A DNA stretch of 64,000 bases from Caldilineaceae bacterium (GTDB lineage Bacteria; Chloroflexota; Anaerolineae; Caldilineales; Caldilineaceae): assembly GCA_020634815.1 (NCBI GenBank), contig JACKBA010000018.1, positions 1 through 64,000 of the forward strand. The letters are read 5' to 3'. Each line of letters starts with the position of its first letter. The first letter of the stretch is position 1. Under the pieces are notes generated by a model. It was not told the origin of the DNA. It saw only the letters and a list, made by a program, of their open reading frames with translations, and made no database searches. A program made the translations under genes and the position numbers. Shown here piece by piece: positions 1-7,996 of this stretch.

Positions 1-365
1 TGTGTCCCACTCGTCGGGATGCACCAGCGCGTGGAGCTGGATCAGGTCCACCGAGTCGACGCGTAGCCGCTCCAGCGAGCGGTGCAACTCGGCTTTGGCC
101 TTGGCATAGGTGCGCTCGCCGGTCTTGGTGGCCAGGAAGAAGTCCTTGCGGTGTTGCGCCATCCATGGTCCGATGCGCAGTTCGGCGTCACCATAAGAGG
201 CAGCCGTGTCGATGTGATTGACGCCATACTCCAGCAGCACATCGAGCGTGCGGTCTGCTTCGGCCTGCGTGACGGAGCCGAGCGCTGCTGCGCCAAACAG
301 GGTGACGGTGCTCATGTGCCCGGTTCGGCCAAACGGCCGCTTTTCAAGCTGTTTTGCTTGCGCCA
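1..365 (-). CDS. Aldo/keto reductase, N-terminal part (runs off left edge)
   Basis: This is the first ~121 residues of an NAD(P)H-dependent aldo/keto reductase; the C-terminal part lies outside the window. Translating the minus strand from the ATG at 365 gives RTGHMSTVTLFGAAAL, then HIDTAASYGDAE, FFLATKTGERT and VDLIQLHAL. These carry the four catalytic positions of the AKR superfamily: Asp of DTA, Tyr of SYG, Lys of ATKTG and His of QLHA. The start is supported by an AGGAGG-type ribosome binding site about 5 bases upstream. It is transcribed divergently from the DinB-like gene. Substrate cannot be inferred. The reading frame is open to the window edge, so there is no sign of decay. Confidence 0.9.
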
Positions 366-452
366 TTGGAATCCTCCTTTTTCGGTTGCGGATCGATCAG
401 GTAGGATACTATTGTACACTGAATCAGCTCGATCATAGCCAAAGAGGTTCTC

Positions 453-1406
453 ATGTCTGACAAACCCGAGATGCTTGCTGCCCAGTTGCAGGAGAGCTAT
501 GCCGGTCTGCTGCACACGCTCGCGCTCCTGGAACAGGAAGAGATCGAGCACGGACGCATGGCGAACGATTGGACGCCCAAGGCGCTCATTGCCCACGTCG
601 CATTCTGGGACGACGTGCAGACGCGGCGTATGCAGGCTGCATTGGATGGCGCAGCGGCTGCCACCGGCTTTGCGCGCCCGGCGACGACCAACGACGAGCG
701 GGCTGTCGTCGATGCCGGCCGTCTGCTCGATGCCGTGCTCTCCGATGCCGACGCCGCTCGCGAACGGCTGGTGCATTTTGCCGCCGGGCTCAGCCCCGAC
801 CAGTTGGCGCTCACCTTGCCGGAAGGTGACAGTACGTTGGTTCTGCGCGAGCGCATCGAGCACATGGTTCGCCACACGCGTACGCATCACCAGGAGCTTT
901 GGGCCTACTGCGGCTCCATGCACCGCTGGACGCGGCCCCGCCTGCGCGCCTTCCTTGTGCAACAGGAAGAGAACCTCATGGCATCCATTGGCGGCCTCTC
1001 GGAGGCGGTGTTGACGACTGCGTCCGTCGAAGGCGACTGGACGATCCGCGACATCCTGGTGCACATTCTGGCATGGCGCGAGTACGGATACTTGGTCGTC
1101 AAGCACTGGCCGGCCGTCGACGCCGGCGTGATTGCTGCGTGGCGTGCTGAAAGCGATGTCGACGTGCTTAACGCCGGGCTGTGCCAGGCGCGCGCTGCAC
1201 TGAACATGATCGACATTGCCGACGGCCTCACCACCTATCACCGCCGACTGATGAAACTCTTTGACCAGGCGACCGATGCCGATCTGGCCTCGACCGGCGA
1301 CCACGGCTGGGGCGACATGGGCGAACTCTCGGCCTTCTTCTATGGGCTGGCACATCACGAGATGGAGCATGCTGCGAAGATCTGGGAGTTTCGGGTGGGG
1401 AGGTGA
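453..1406 (+). CDS. Tandem DinB/ClbS-like four-helix-bundle protein
   Basis: A 317-residue soluble protein that reads as two copies of a DinB-type helical bundle. The first half has MANDWTPKALIAHVAFWDDV and the second has VEGDWTIRDILVHILAWREY, the same W-T-x-[KR]-[AD]-[IL]-x-x-H-[IV] helix; each copy contributes further histidines later (HHQELWAY and HHEMEHAAKIW), as in the metal-binding members of this fold. DinB-fold proteins include thiol transferases and damage-inducible proteins of unknown activity, so no reaction is assigned. A weak promoter-like stretch (TTGCGG, 18 bases, TATTGT) lies at 386-415. Downstream is only repeat DNA, so it is probably monocistronic. Confidence 0.75.
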   Translation: MSDKPEMLAAQLQESYAGLLHTLALLEQEEIEHGRMANDWTPKALIAHVAFWDDVQTRRMQAALDGAAAATGFARPATTNDERAVVDAGRLLDAVLSDADAARERLVHFAAGLSPDQLALTLPEGDSTLVLRERIEHMVRHTRTHHQELWAYCGSMHRWTRPRLRAFLVQQEENLMASIGGLSEAVLTTASVEGDWTIRDILVHILAWREYGYLVVKHWPAVDAGVIAAWRAESDVDVLNAGLCQARAALNMIDIADGLTTYHRRLMKLFDQATDADLASTGDHGWGDMGELSAFFYGLAHHEMEHAAKIWEFRVGR

Positions 1407-1590
1407 GGGGATGACAAGGTGAGTAGGTGACAGGGTGATGCGTAATGCGTGAGGCGTCAAACGTCAAGCGTGATGCGTGAGGGATAATGCGTGATGAGCA
1501 GTGGGTGATGAGCAGTGCGTGATGTGCGAAGGCGCGCCATCAGCAATCAATAATCAGCAATTCCCTCCACCAACAATTGATTCTGTCGGC
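1407..1590. repeat. Heptad-periodic intergenic repeat
   Basis: Between the convergent DinB-like and foldase genes the sequence can be cut into successive 7-base units related to GTGATGC (roughly 1435-1535) and then ATCAGCA (roughly 1549-1575). Units are degenerate but stay in 7-base phase. The same families recur elsewhere in the window. It contains no credible gene. Confidence 0.7.
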
Positions 1591-1601
1591 TGGCCCAATA
1601 C

Positions 1602-1631
1602 AAAACGGGGCGCTCGCAAGCGCCCCGTTTT
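1602..1631 (-). terminator. Intrinsic terminator of the bS6-bS18-foldase operon
   Basis: A perfect 13-base inverted repeat (AAAACGGGGCGCT / AGCGCCCCGTTTT) with a 4-base loop, about 20 bases beyond the foldase stop codon. Read on the minus strand the stem ends in TTTTG, fitting a Rho-independent terminator. Confidence 0.85.
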
Positions 1632-1651
1632 CTTTGCTACGTCGTTTCGGC

Positions 1652-3052
1652 CTACAGCCCTGTCGGCAGCAGGTTCGTCAGGTTTTCCGGCCGCTGTACG
1701 TCGGCAGCATTGCGCTGCTCTTGCAGCCAGGTGTCGAACGCCTGCGCCCGCTCCTGTTCGATCTGCGCCGCATCCTTTTCGTGTGCGTCATCCCGCTCCA
1801 GCACCTCGATGATGTGGTAGCCGAAGTCGGTCTTCACCGGCTCGCTAATCTCGTTGACGGCCAGTGCGAAGGCGGCTTCCTCGAACGGCGCCACCATGCG
1901 ACCCTTGCCGAACCAGCCCAGGTCGCCGCCGTTGGCAGCGCTGCCCGGATCGTCGCTGTACTCGGCGGCCAGCGTGGCGAAGTCTTCGCCGTCAACCAGC
2001 CGCTGGCGGATCTCCTGCGCCAGCGCCAGCGTTTCGGCGTCGTCGCGCGGACCCGGTGTCGGGGTTGGCGTGGGGAAGCCTTCCGGCAGCGGCGTCGGCG
2101 TCAATGTCGGCTCCGGCGTGGGTGCGCCATCGGGCAGCGGCGTCGGTTCCGGTTCGGGCTCACGCACGCGCAGCAGGATGTGCCGCGCATTGACTGCCTC
2201 TTCCGTCGCCGTCACCGACTCTTCGGCGATCACTTCCTGCAACTTCTCGCGCAGGAGGTTGGCCCGGATGATCTGCCGGTACTCGTCCATCGACATGCCT
2301 GCCACCTGGTTGATGTTGGTCTGCAGGTTGGTCAGGCCCTCGGTGAAGAGCGTATCCGTGATGATCGAGGGCGTGGGCGGCACGGGCGGCGTCGGAATCG
2401 GCGTGGCCGTGGCCGTGATGGTGGCACTCACATCGATCGTTGCCACCGGCGTGGGCGTCCACTCCGCTGCGGTCGCAGTTGCATCCGCACCGGCTTGCAC
2501 GGTGGCGGTCGCCTGCGGTTCGGTCACCAGGCCGAAGCCATTGGCGATCTGGTTGCGCAACTCCTGCTCCACCTCTTCATCGCTCACGGTGATGTTGCGT
2601 GCGGCCGCCTCGCGCTCGACGATCAGGTCGTCCAGCATGGAGTTGAGCGTCTGCTGGCCGAGCAGGAAGGGGCTGCTCAGCGTAGACTGGATCTGGCTGA
2701 TCTGGCTCGTGAAGAAGCCTTGCCCGCCGAACTGCTGCTCCAACTGCTGGTAGCGTGCCAGGTCGTTGCGCAACTGGTTTTGATCCAGCTTTACGCGCTT
2801 CCAGAACTGGTTGGCGGCGATCGTCACGTCGCCGACCTTGGCCACCTGCTGGCTGGGCAGAATCATGAACTGGTAGATAACGCCAATTAGGACGAACAGC
2901 AACGCCGCACCCAGCGCGGCGCCCACGAACATGTAGAGCTTGCGATGGCGCTCGCGGTCGCGCTGATGCAGACGCTCTTCTTTGCGGGTGAGCTCACGCT
3001 GCGTTTCGGCGGATTTGCTGTTATCCTGCGCCTTGTTCTTGCGCTCGGACAT
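1652..3052 (-). CDS. Membrane-anchored parvulin-type peptidyl-prolyl isomerase (SurA/PrsA-like)
   Basis: A 466-residue foldase predicted to help exported proteins fold. It has a basic, coiled-coil-like cytoplasmic N-terminus (1-38), one transmembrane helix (about 39-65), a SurA/PrsA-like helical region (about 66-285) and a C-terminal parvulin domain starting at NARHILLRV (about 288) and including GGDLGWFGKGRMVAPFEEAA and FGYHIIEV. Two low-complexity Thr/Pro-rich segments interrupt it: about 178-229 in the helical part and about 299-344 inside the parvulin domain, between its first strand and first helix. It is last in the operon after bS18, with only a 3-base gap, so it is likely co-translated with ribosomal proteins. 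The family call is secure; its clients are unknown. Confidence 0.9.
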   Translation of the reverse strand: MSERKNKAQDNSKSAETQRELTRKEERLHQRDRERHRKLYMFVGAALGAALLFVLIGVIYQFMILPSQQVAKVGDVTIAANQFWKRVKLDQNQLRNDLARYQQLEQQFGGQGFFTSQISQIQSTLSSPFLLGQQTLNSMLDDLIVEREAAARNITVSDEEVEQELRNQIANGFGLVTEPQATATVQAGADATATAAEWTPTPVATIDVSATITATATPIPTPPVPPTPSIITDTLFTEGLTNLQTNINQVAGMSMDEYRQIIRANLLREKLQEVIAEESVTATEEAVNARHILLRVREPEPEPTPLPDGAPTPEPTLTPTPLPEGFPTPTPTPGPRDDAETLALAQEIRQRLVDGEDFATLAAEYSDDPGSAANGGDLGWFGKGRMVAPFEEAAFALAVNEISEPVKTDFGYHIIEVLERDDAHEKDAAQIEQERAQAFDTWLQEQRNAADVQRPENLTNLLPTGL

Positions 3053-3055
3053 GGC

Positions 3056-3646
3056 TTACTTCCGTTTGCGTACGATGCGGGTTTGGTCGGCTGTGTAGGG
3101 CAGCAGGGCCAGGTGCCGGGCCCGCTTAATCTCACGTACGATCTTGCGCTGCACCTTGGCGCTCACGCGCGTCTTGCGCCGCGACAGGATACGTCCGCGC
3201 CGATCCAGGAAGCGTGACAGCAGGGCGATGTTCTTGTAGTCGATGTCCTCCACGCGGACGTCCGAGCCGATGCGGCGCGGGCGGCCGGAGCCTTCGCGCT
3301 CGACATACTGCGCCGGCGCCGAGAACTCCTCTTCTTCCTCATCGTCCTCGTCATCATCATCATCGTCGTCGTCATCATCGTCGTCGCTTGCTTCAAAAGC
3401 TGCCGGCGGCGCCGATGCACGGGCAGGCGCCGGCTTGGCTGGCGCAACTGCCTCTTCCACCTTTTCGACCACTTCGCTGACTGCCTCTTCAGCGGCCTCG
3501 ACAGCGGATTCGACGACTTCCACGGTCTTCTCGACGGCGGACTCGACCGCCTCTTTGACGGCCTCGGCGGCGGCTTCGACCGTCTTCATGACGTCTGCCG
3601 AAGCCTCTTCTACTTCTTCTGGTTTGGGGTTCGTCTGATCGCTCAT
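3056..3646 (-). CDS. rpsR: Ribosomal protein bS18 with long acidic N-terminal extension
   Basis: A 196-residue protein whose C-terminal ~60 residues are a clear bS18: DYKNIALLSRFLDRRGRILS, then KVQRKIVREIKRARHLALLP. bS18 binds 16S rRNA as a heterodimer with bS6, which is encoded just upstream. Typical bS18 is about 70-90 residues; here ~125 extra residues precede the core. Residues about 10-70 are a repetitive Glu/Ala/Val amphipathic-helix pattern, 71-85 are Ala/Pro-rich, and about 88-108 are almost pure Asp/Glu. The ATG at 3646 is 29 bases beyond the bS6 stop. No internal start gives a better match, although a shorter product from a downstream start cannot be excluded. No single-stranded-DNA-binding protein gene lies between bS6 and bS18, unlike many genomes. 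Confidence 0.93.
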   Translation of the reverse strand: MSDQTNPKPEEVEEASADVMKTVEAAAEAVKEAVESAVEKTVEVVESAVEAAEEAVSEVVEKVEEAVAPAKPAPARASAPPAAFEASDDDDDDDDDDDDEDDEEEEEFSAPAQYVEREGSGRPRRIGSDVRVEDIDYKNIALLSRFLDRRGRILSRRKTRVSAKVQRKIVREIKRARHLALLPYTADQTRIVRKRK

Positions 3647-3675
3647 TTGTGTGTTCCTTTCATCGCTTCCTGGGT

Positions 3676-3978
3676 TCAGTCATCCTTGCGCATCAACAGA
3701 TAGCGCATCACATCTTCGCTGTAGCGCAGCAGACGGTCGACCTCGTCGGTCCCCGCCGGCGGCATCTGGAAGCGGTGAAGGATGTAATAGCCCTCGAAGT
3801 TGCGATCGATCGGATAGGCGAGCGTGCGCTTGCCCCACGGTTCGGTGACGATCTCGGAGCCGCCCTGGGCGGTGATCACGTCACACAGGCGTCCGTCGAA
3901 ACCATTGACGCCATTGTCATCCAGTTGTGGCTGGAGGATGTACACCAGTTCGTACTGGCGCGAATCTGCACCGGTCAT
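3676..3978 (-). CDS. rpsF: Ribosomal protein bS6
   Basis: A 100-residue bS6, partner of bS18 on the platform of the 30S subunit. Recognisable segments are YELVYILQPQLDDNG, TEPWGKRTLAYPIDRNFEGY and DEVDRLLRYSEDVMRYLLMR, and the length is normal for the family. An upstream in-frame extension to 4140 exists, but the ATG at 3978 is chosen because it follows an AAGGGAG ribosome binding site at good spacing and begins at the family's usual position. It is the first gene of bS6-bS18-foldase, behind a minus-strand promoter candidate and a leader hairpin that may mediate autoregulation. Confidence 0.95.
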   Translation of the reverse strand: MTGADSRQYELVYILQPQLDDNGVNGFDGRLCDVITAQGGSEIVTEPWGKRTLAYPIDRNFEGYYILHRFQMPPAGTDEVDRLLRYSEDVMRYLLMRKDD

Positions 3979-4036
3979 CTGTTTACTCCCTTTCTTTCTC
4001 TGGAGATGCCCGCAGGACCACCCTGCGAACAGAAAG

Positions 4037-4070
4037 AACGAGGGTCCGGCGGTGCACCGGTTCCCTCGTT
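4037..4070 (-). promoter_or_regulatory. Leader hairpin of rpsF, candidate S6:S18 autoregulatory element
   Basis: An 8-bp perfect stem (AACGAGGG with CCCTCGTT) closes a GC-rich interior with possible CCGG/CCGG pairing and, on the minus strand, the run CACCGCCGGACC. It sits between the candidate promoter and the rpsF ribosome binding site. mRNA leaders bound by the S6:S18 complex and containing a conserved CCG-type box are known in many bacteria; matching to that class is inference from position and these few bases. Confidence 0.45.
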
Positions 4071-4084
4071 GCAAACCATTGGTC

Positions 4085-4114
4085 AGTGTAGCACTGAATT
4101 TGAAGATGGAGCAA
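4085..4114 (-). promoter_or_regulatory. Candidate sigma70-like promoter of rpsF operon
   Basis: Minus-strand TTGCTC, 18-base spacer, TACACT. The predicted start near 4078 would place the leader hairpin at the extreme 5' end of the transcript. Confidence 0.45.
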
Positions 4115-4157
4115 ATCGGGAAGGCCACAAAGTCAAACAAATTGTATACTGTCGTTC

Positions 4158-5280
<1,123 letters not shown>

Positions 5281-5297
<17 letters not shown>

Positions 5298-5519
5298 GGG
5301 GATGACAGGATGACAGGATGAGGGGATGACAGGGTGACAGGTCGAGGCGATGAAGGTGTGTCTGCAAGTTTGTTTTTGGTCTGCGCGAATGGTAGCATTC
5401 CGTGCCGTTGACCGTTGACCGTTGACCGTTGACCGTTGACCGTTGATCGTTGACCGTTGACCGTTGACCGTTGACCGTTGACCGTTGACCGTTGACCGTC
5501 GACCATTTGCCTTTGACCA
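5281..5519. repeat. Intergenic tandem repeats (GGATGACA octads and CGTTGAC heptads)
   Basis: Two blocks. From the end of the glycosyltransferase gene to about 5350 the units are related to AGGATGAC, mostly in 8-base steps. From about 5403 to 5510 there are some fifteen head-to-tail copies of CGTTGAC with very few substitutions, decaying into CATTTGC, CTTTGAC and CATTGCC just before the next gene. No promoter or gene is evident in the block. Confidence 0.9.
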
Positions 5520-5543
5520 TTGCCCGATGAACCCGTCATTTTT

Positions 5544-6752
5544 ATGAACCCGAAACTTCGCCCGCTCGACGTCCGCCCAATCACACACGAAGACGCTCCT
5601 TACATCTTGCTGCGCGACCCGCAGCAGATCAGCGAGCACCAACTGCTCGTGCCACAGCCGCTGGCCGCCGTGCTGGCCTATTTCGATGGCCGCCATGCCA
5701 TCGACGCCATGCTGACCCGGTTCGAGGCGCGCTACCGCATCACGCTGCCGGCCGATGCCGTGGCGCAACTGGTGGAGGCGCTCGACGAGGCTGCAATGTT
5801 GGAGAATGGCCGCGCCGAGGCCCGCCGCGCCGAGGTGCTGGATGCCTTTCGCCGCGCCCCCTATCGCCAGCCCGCACTCGCCGGCGCCGGCTATCCGGGC
5901 GACGGGAAGGCCCTGTGGCGCGTGCTGCAAGATTACCTGGAGAGTTCCGAATCGGCCGAGGCTCCCATCGACTGGTCGAAGCCCGTCGGCGTGCTGAGCC
6001 CGCATATCGACTACCCGCGCGGCGGCAAAGTCTACGCCGACGTGTGGAAGCACGCCGCGCAGGCTGCACGCGAGGCCGAACTGGTCATCCTGCTCGGCAC
6101 CGACCACTACGGCGGTGAGTTATTCACGCTGACGCGGCAGAGCTATGCCACCCCCTATGGCGTTCTGCCCACCGACACGGCCATCGTCGATCGGCTGGCG
6201 GCGGTGCTGGGCGAAGACGAGGCCTTTGCCGGCGAGTTGCGCCACCGCGGCGAACACTCACTGGAACTGGTGGCGGTGTGGCTGCACCACATGCGTGAAG
6301 GCAGGCCTGTCCCCGTCGTACCGATCCTGACCGGTTCCTTTCACGGCTTCATGGTCAACGGCGACACCCCGCACGCTGACCCACGGATTGCCGCTGCATT
6401 GTCGGTGCTGGCCGAAGCGGCAACGGGCAAGCGCACGCTCGTCATCGCATCGGGCGACCTGGCCCACGTCGGGCCGGCCTTTGGCGGCGCCCCGCTGGAC
6501 GGCGCCGCACGCCGCACGCTGCGCGCGGCCGACGACGAACTGATCGCGGCCATGTGTGACGGCGACGCCGGTGCGTTCTTCTCCTCCATCCGCCGCGTGC
6601 ACGATCGCAACAACGTCTGCGGCGTCGCCCCGATCTACCTGACGCTGCGCCTGCTGGGCGAAAGCCGCGGCACGCAGGCCGGCTACGCGGTCTGCCCAGC
6701 CGACGACGAGGATACCTCGGTGGTAACAGTGACGGGGATGCTGTTCCGGTAG
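5544..6752 (+). CDS. MEMO1 / AmmeMemoRadiSam system protein B family protein
   Basis: A ~402-residue protein. An N-terminal ~110-residue winged-helix-like region (DPQQISEHQLLVPQPLAAVL, then YFDGRHAIDAML) precedes a MEMO domain. The MEMO metal/active-site-like residues are visible: His in LSPHIDYPRGG, His in LLGTDHYGG, His in RHRGEHSLE and Cys in NNVCGVAPIYL. MEMO proteins resemble extradiol dioxygenases and often sit beside AMMECR1 and radical-SAM genes; neither partner is here, so the role is open. The ATG at 5544 (MNPKLRPLDVRPI) is preferred because this matches the usual family start; an in-frame TTG at 5520 is possible. No ribosome site is clear because repeat DNA reaches almost to the start. 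Confidence 0.85.
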   Translation: MNPKLRPLDVRPITHEDAPYILLRDPQQISEHQLLVPQPLAAVLAYFDGRHAIDAMLTRFEARYRITLPADAVAQLVEALDEAAMLENGRAEARRAEVLDAFRRAPYRQPALAGAGYPGDGKALWRVLQDYLESSESAEAPIDWSKPVGVLSPHIDYPRGGKVYADVWKHAAQAAREAELVILLGTDHYGGELFTLTRQSYATPYGVLPTDTAIVDRLAAVLGEDEAFAGELRHRGEHSLELVAVWLHHMREGRPVPVVPILTGSFHGFMVNGDTPHADPRIAAALSVLAEAATGKRTLVIASGDLAHVGPAFGGAPLDGAARRTLRAADDELIAAMCDGDAGAFFSSIRRVHDRNNVCGVAPIYLTLRLLGESRGTQAGYAVCPADDEDTSVVTVTGMLFR

Positions 6753-6830
6753 GGATCAGTAAGCAATAGACAATCAGCAGGTAGCAATTGTCAATGGTCA
6801 ATTGTTGATTGCTAATGGTTAATGCAACCG
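6753..6830. repeat. Heptad-periodic intergenic repeat
   Basis: Successive 7-base units such as AAGCAAT, AGACAAT, TAGCAAT, TGTCAAT, GGTCAAT, TGTTGAT, TGCTAAT and GGTTAAT fill the gap after the MEMO-family gene. The sense of the units inverts midway, so the block could fold back on itself. Confidence 0.75.
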
Positions 6831-6939
6831 CGCACAGAGCAAGGTCTCTCTGTGTGACGGGAACAATTGGCACCGGTCCTTCGTCACCTCCACGGCAGCG
6901 GTTTTGCGCTGACCAACAACGACGAAAGGACAGAGAGAC

Positions 6940-7707
6940 ATGAAGACCCATCTACCCCACAAAGTGACGGCTGCCGTACTGGCGGCGGCCCTGCTTCTGA
7001 CCGGCACGCTCTTTGGCGGAGCCTGGCTGCAGACACCGGCCGTGCAGGCACAGGACGCAGCACCCTCCAGCCCGCGCACGATTACCGTCGTCGGCGAAGG
7101 CGTCGTCAACATCGAGCCGAATGTGGCGCGCACCAACATCGGCGTCGAGGTGCTCCGCCCCACGGTGGAGGAAGCCGCCGCCGAAAACAGCCAGATCGTC
7201 GACGGCCTGCTGGCCACGCTGACCGAGCTTGGCATCCCCGGCGAAGACATCCAGACCTCCGGATTCAACGTCTACGCCGAGCGTTACGGCCCCGGCGCCC
7301 CGGCCAGCGAGGAAGAGGTGCAGTATCGCGTAAGCAACACCGTGACCGTGATCATTCGCGATCTGGACAAGGTCGGCGAGGTGCTCGATGCCTCGATCAA
7401 GGCGGGCGCCAACAACATCTTCGGCGTGGAATTCCTGCTGGACGACGCCACGGCCGTGCGCTCAGAGGCGCGCAAGGTGGCGGTCGAGAATGCACGGGCG
7501 ACGGCCGAGGAACTGGCGGCGCTCAACGGCGTCCAGGTCGGCAAGGTGCTCAGCATCAGCGAGGTGGTCGGCGGCGCCGGCGGCTTCTACAACAACTCGA
7601 TCAGCAACTTCCAGATTGGGTTGGGCGGCGCCGAGCGTACTCCCATCCAGCCCGGCCAGTTGCGTTTGACGATGCAGTTGCAGATCACCTACGAACTGGT
7701 CGAGTAG
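6940..7707 (+). CDS. Secreted SIMPL-domain (DUF541) protein
   Basis: A 255-residue exported protein. A signal peptide (about 1-36, with hydrophobic AAVLAAALLLTGTLFGG and a cleavable AVQAQ) leads into a SIMPL domain: RTITVVGEGVVNIEPNVART, ENSQIVDGLLATLTELGIPG, IQTSGFNVYAER, VSNTVTVIIRDLDKVGEVLD and the C-terminal MQLQITYELVE. SIMPL proteins (E. coli YggE relatives) are periplasmic or surface proteins linked loosely to stress tolerance; the molecular function is unknown. A GAAAGGA-type ribosome site precedes the ATG and a strong terminator follows, so it is a single-gene unit. Confidence 0.88.
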   Translation: MKTHLPHKVTAAVLAAALLLTGTLFGGAWLQTPAVQAQDAAPSSPRTITVVGEGVVNIEPNVARTNIGVEVLRPTVEEAAAENSQIVDGLLATLTELGIPGEDIQTSGFNVYAERYGPGAPASEEEVQYRVSNTVTVIIRDLDKVGEVLDASIKAGANNIFGVEFLLDDATAVRSEARKVAVENARATAEELAALNGVQVGKVLSISEVVGGAGGFYNNSISNFQIGLGGAERTPIQPGQLRLTMQLQITYELVE

Positions 7708-7768
7708 GTATCCCCCACGAGGGTAGACGCTCATACGCCACAGGCCTCCTCCACAAACAGGCTATTCA

Positions 7769-7802
7769 CAAATCGCACGCCCGTTCTGGGCGTGCGATTT
7801 GC
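7769..7802 (+). terminator. Intrinsic terminator after the SIMPL gene
   Basis: CAAATCGCACGCCC and GGGCGTGCGATTTG form a 14-bp stem with a 5- or 6-base loop, followed by a T-rich tail (GCTTTGTT), about 60 bases past the stop codon. Confidence 0.88.
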
Positions 7803-7861
7803 TTTGTTAATGTGATGTTTACCTGCGAAAAATAATGCGATTGGCGTATGTTCATGGACGT

Positions 7862-7955
7862 GTGGTAGAAGCATGTTGAGGATTCGTCACCACGATCTGC
7901 TTCTGGCCTAACCCAGCGTTCTGTTGGGCTACAGCAGACCAGTAACCGAAATCTG
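7862..7955 (+). promoter_or_regulatory. Structured 5' leader candidate of the ABC importer operon
   Basis: Upstream of the binding-protein gene, AGAAGCA (7867-7873) can pair with TGCTTCT (7898-7904); GTGGT (7862-7866) can alternatively pair with ACCAC (7889-7893); and a third hairpin CCCAGC/GTTGGG follows. No known riboswitch class is recognised. Confidence 0.25.
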
Positions 7956-7996
7956 CCTGAACTACACCCTTTTCATTTCACAACAGGAGACCCAAA

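Noticed and set aside
312..1460. Long minus-strand open frame opposite the DinB-like gene
   Set aside because: It is an antisense shadow of a GC-rich gene with no domain sense; several similar long frames (for example 1577-2890, 18847-20073, 46048-48261, 58801-60756, 62251-63906) were dropped for the same reason.
3243..3638. Plus-strand frame encoding a polyserine tract
   Set aside because: It is the complement of the Asp/Glu-rich part of bS18; the bS18 frame has clear homology and operon context.
5403..5510. CRISPR-like array
   Set aside because: The repeats are 7 bases, head to tail, without spacers, and no cas genes are present.
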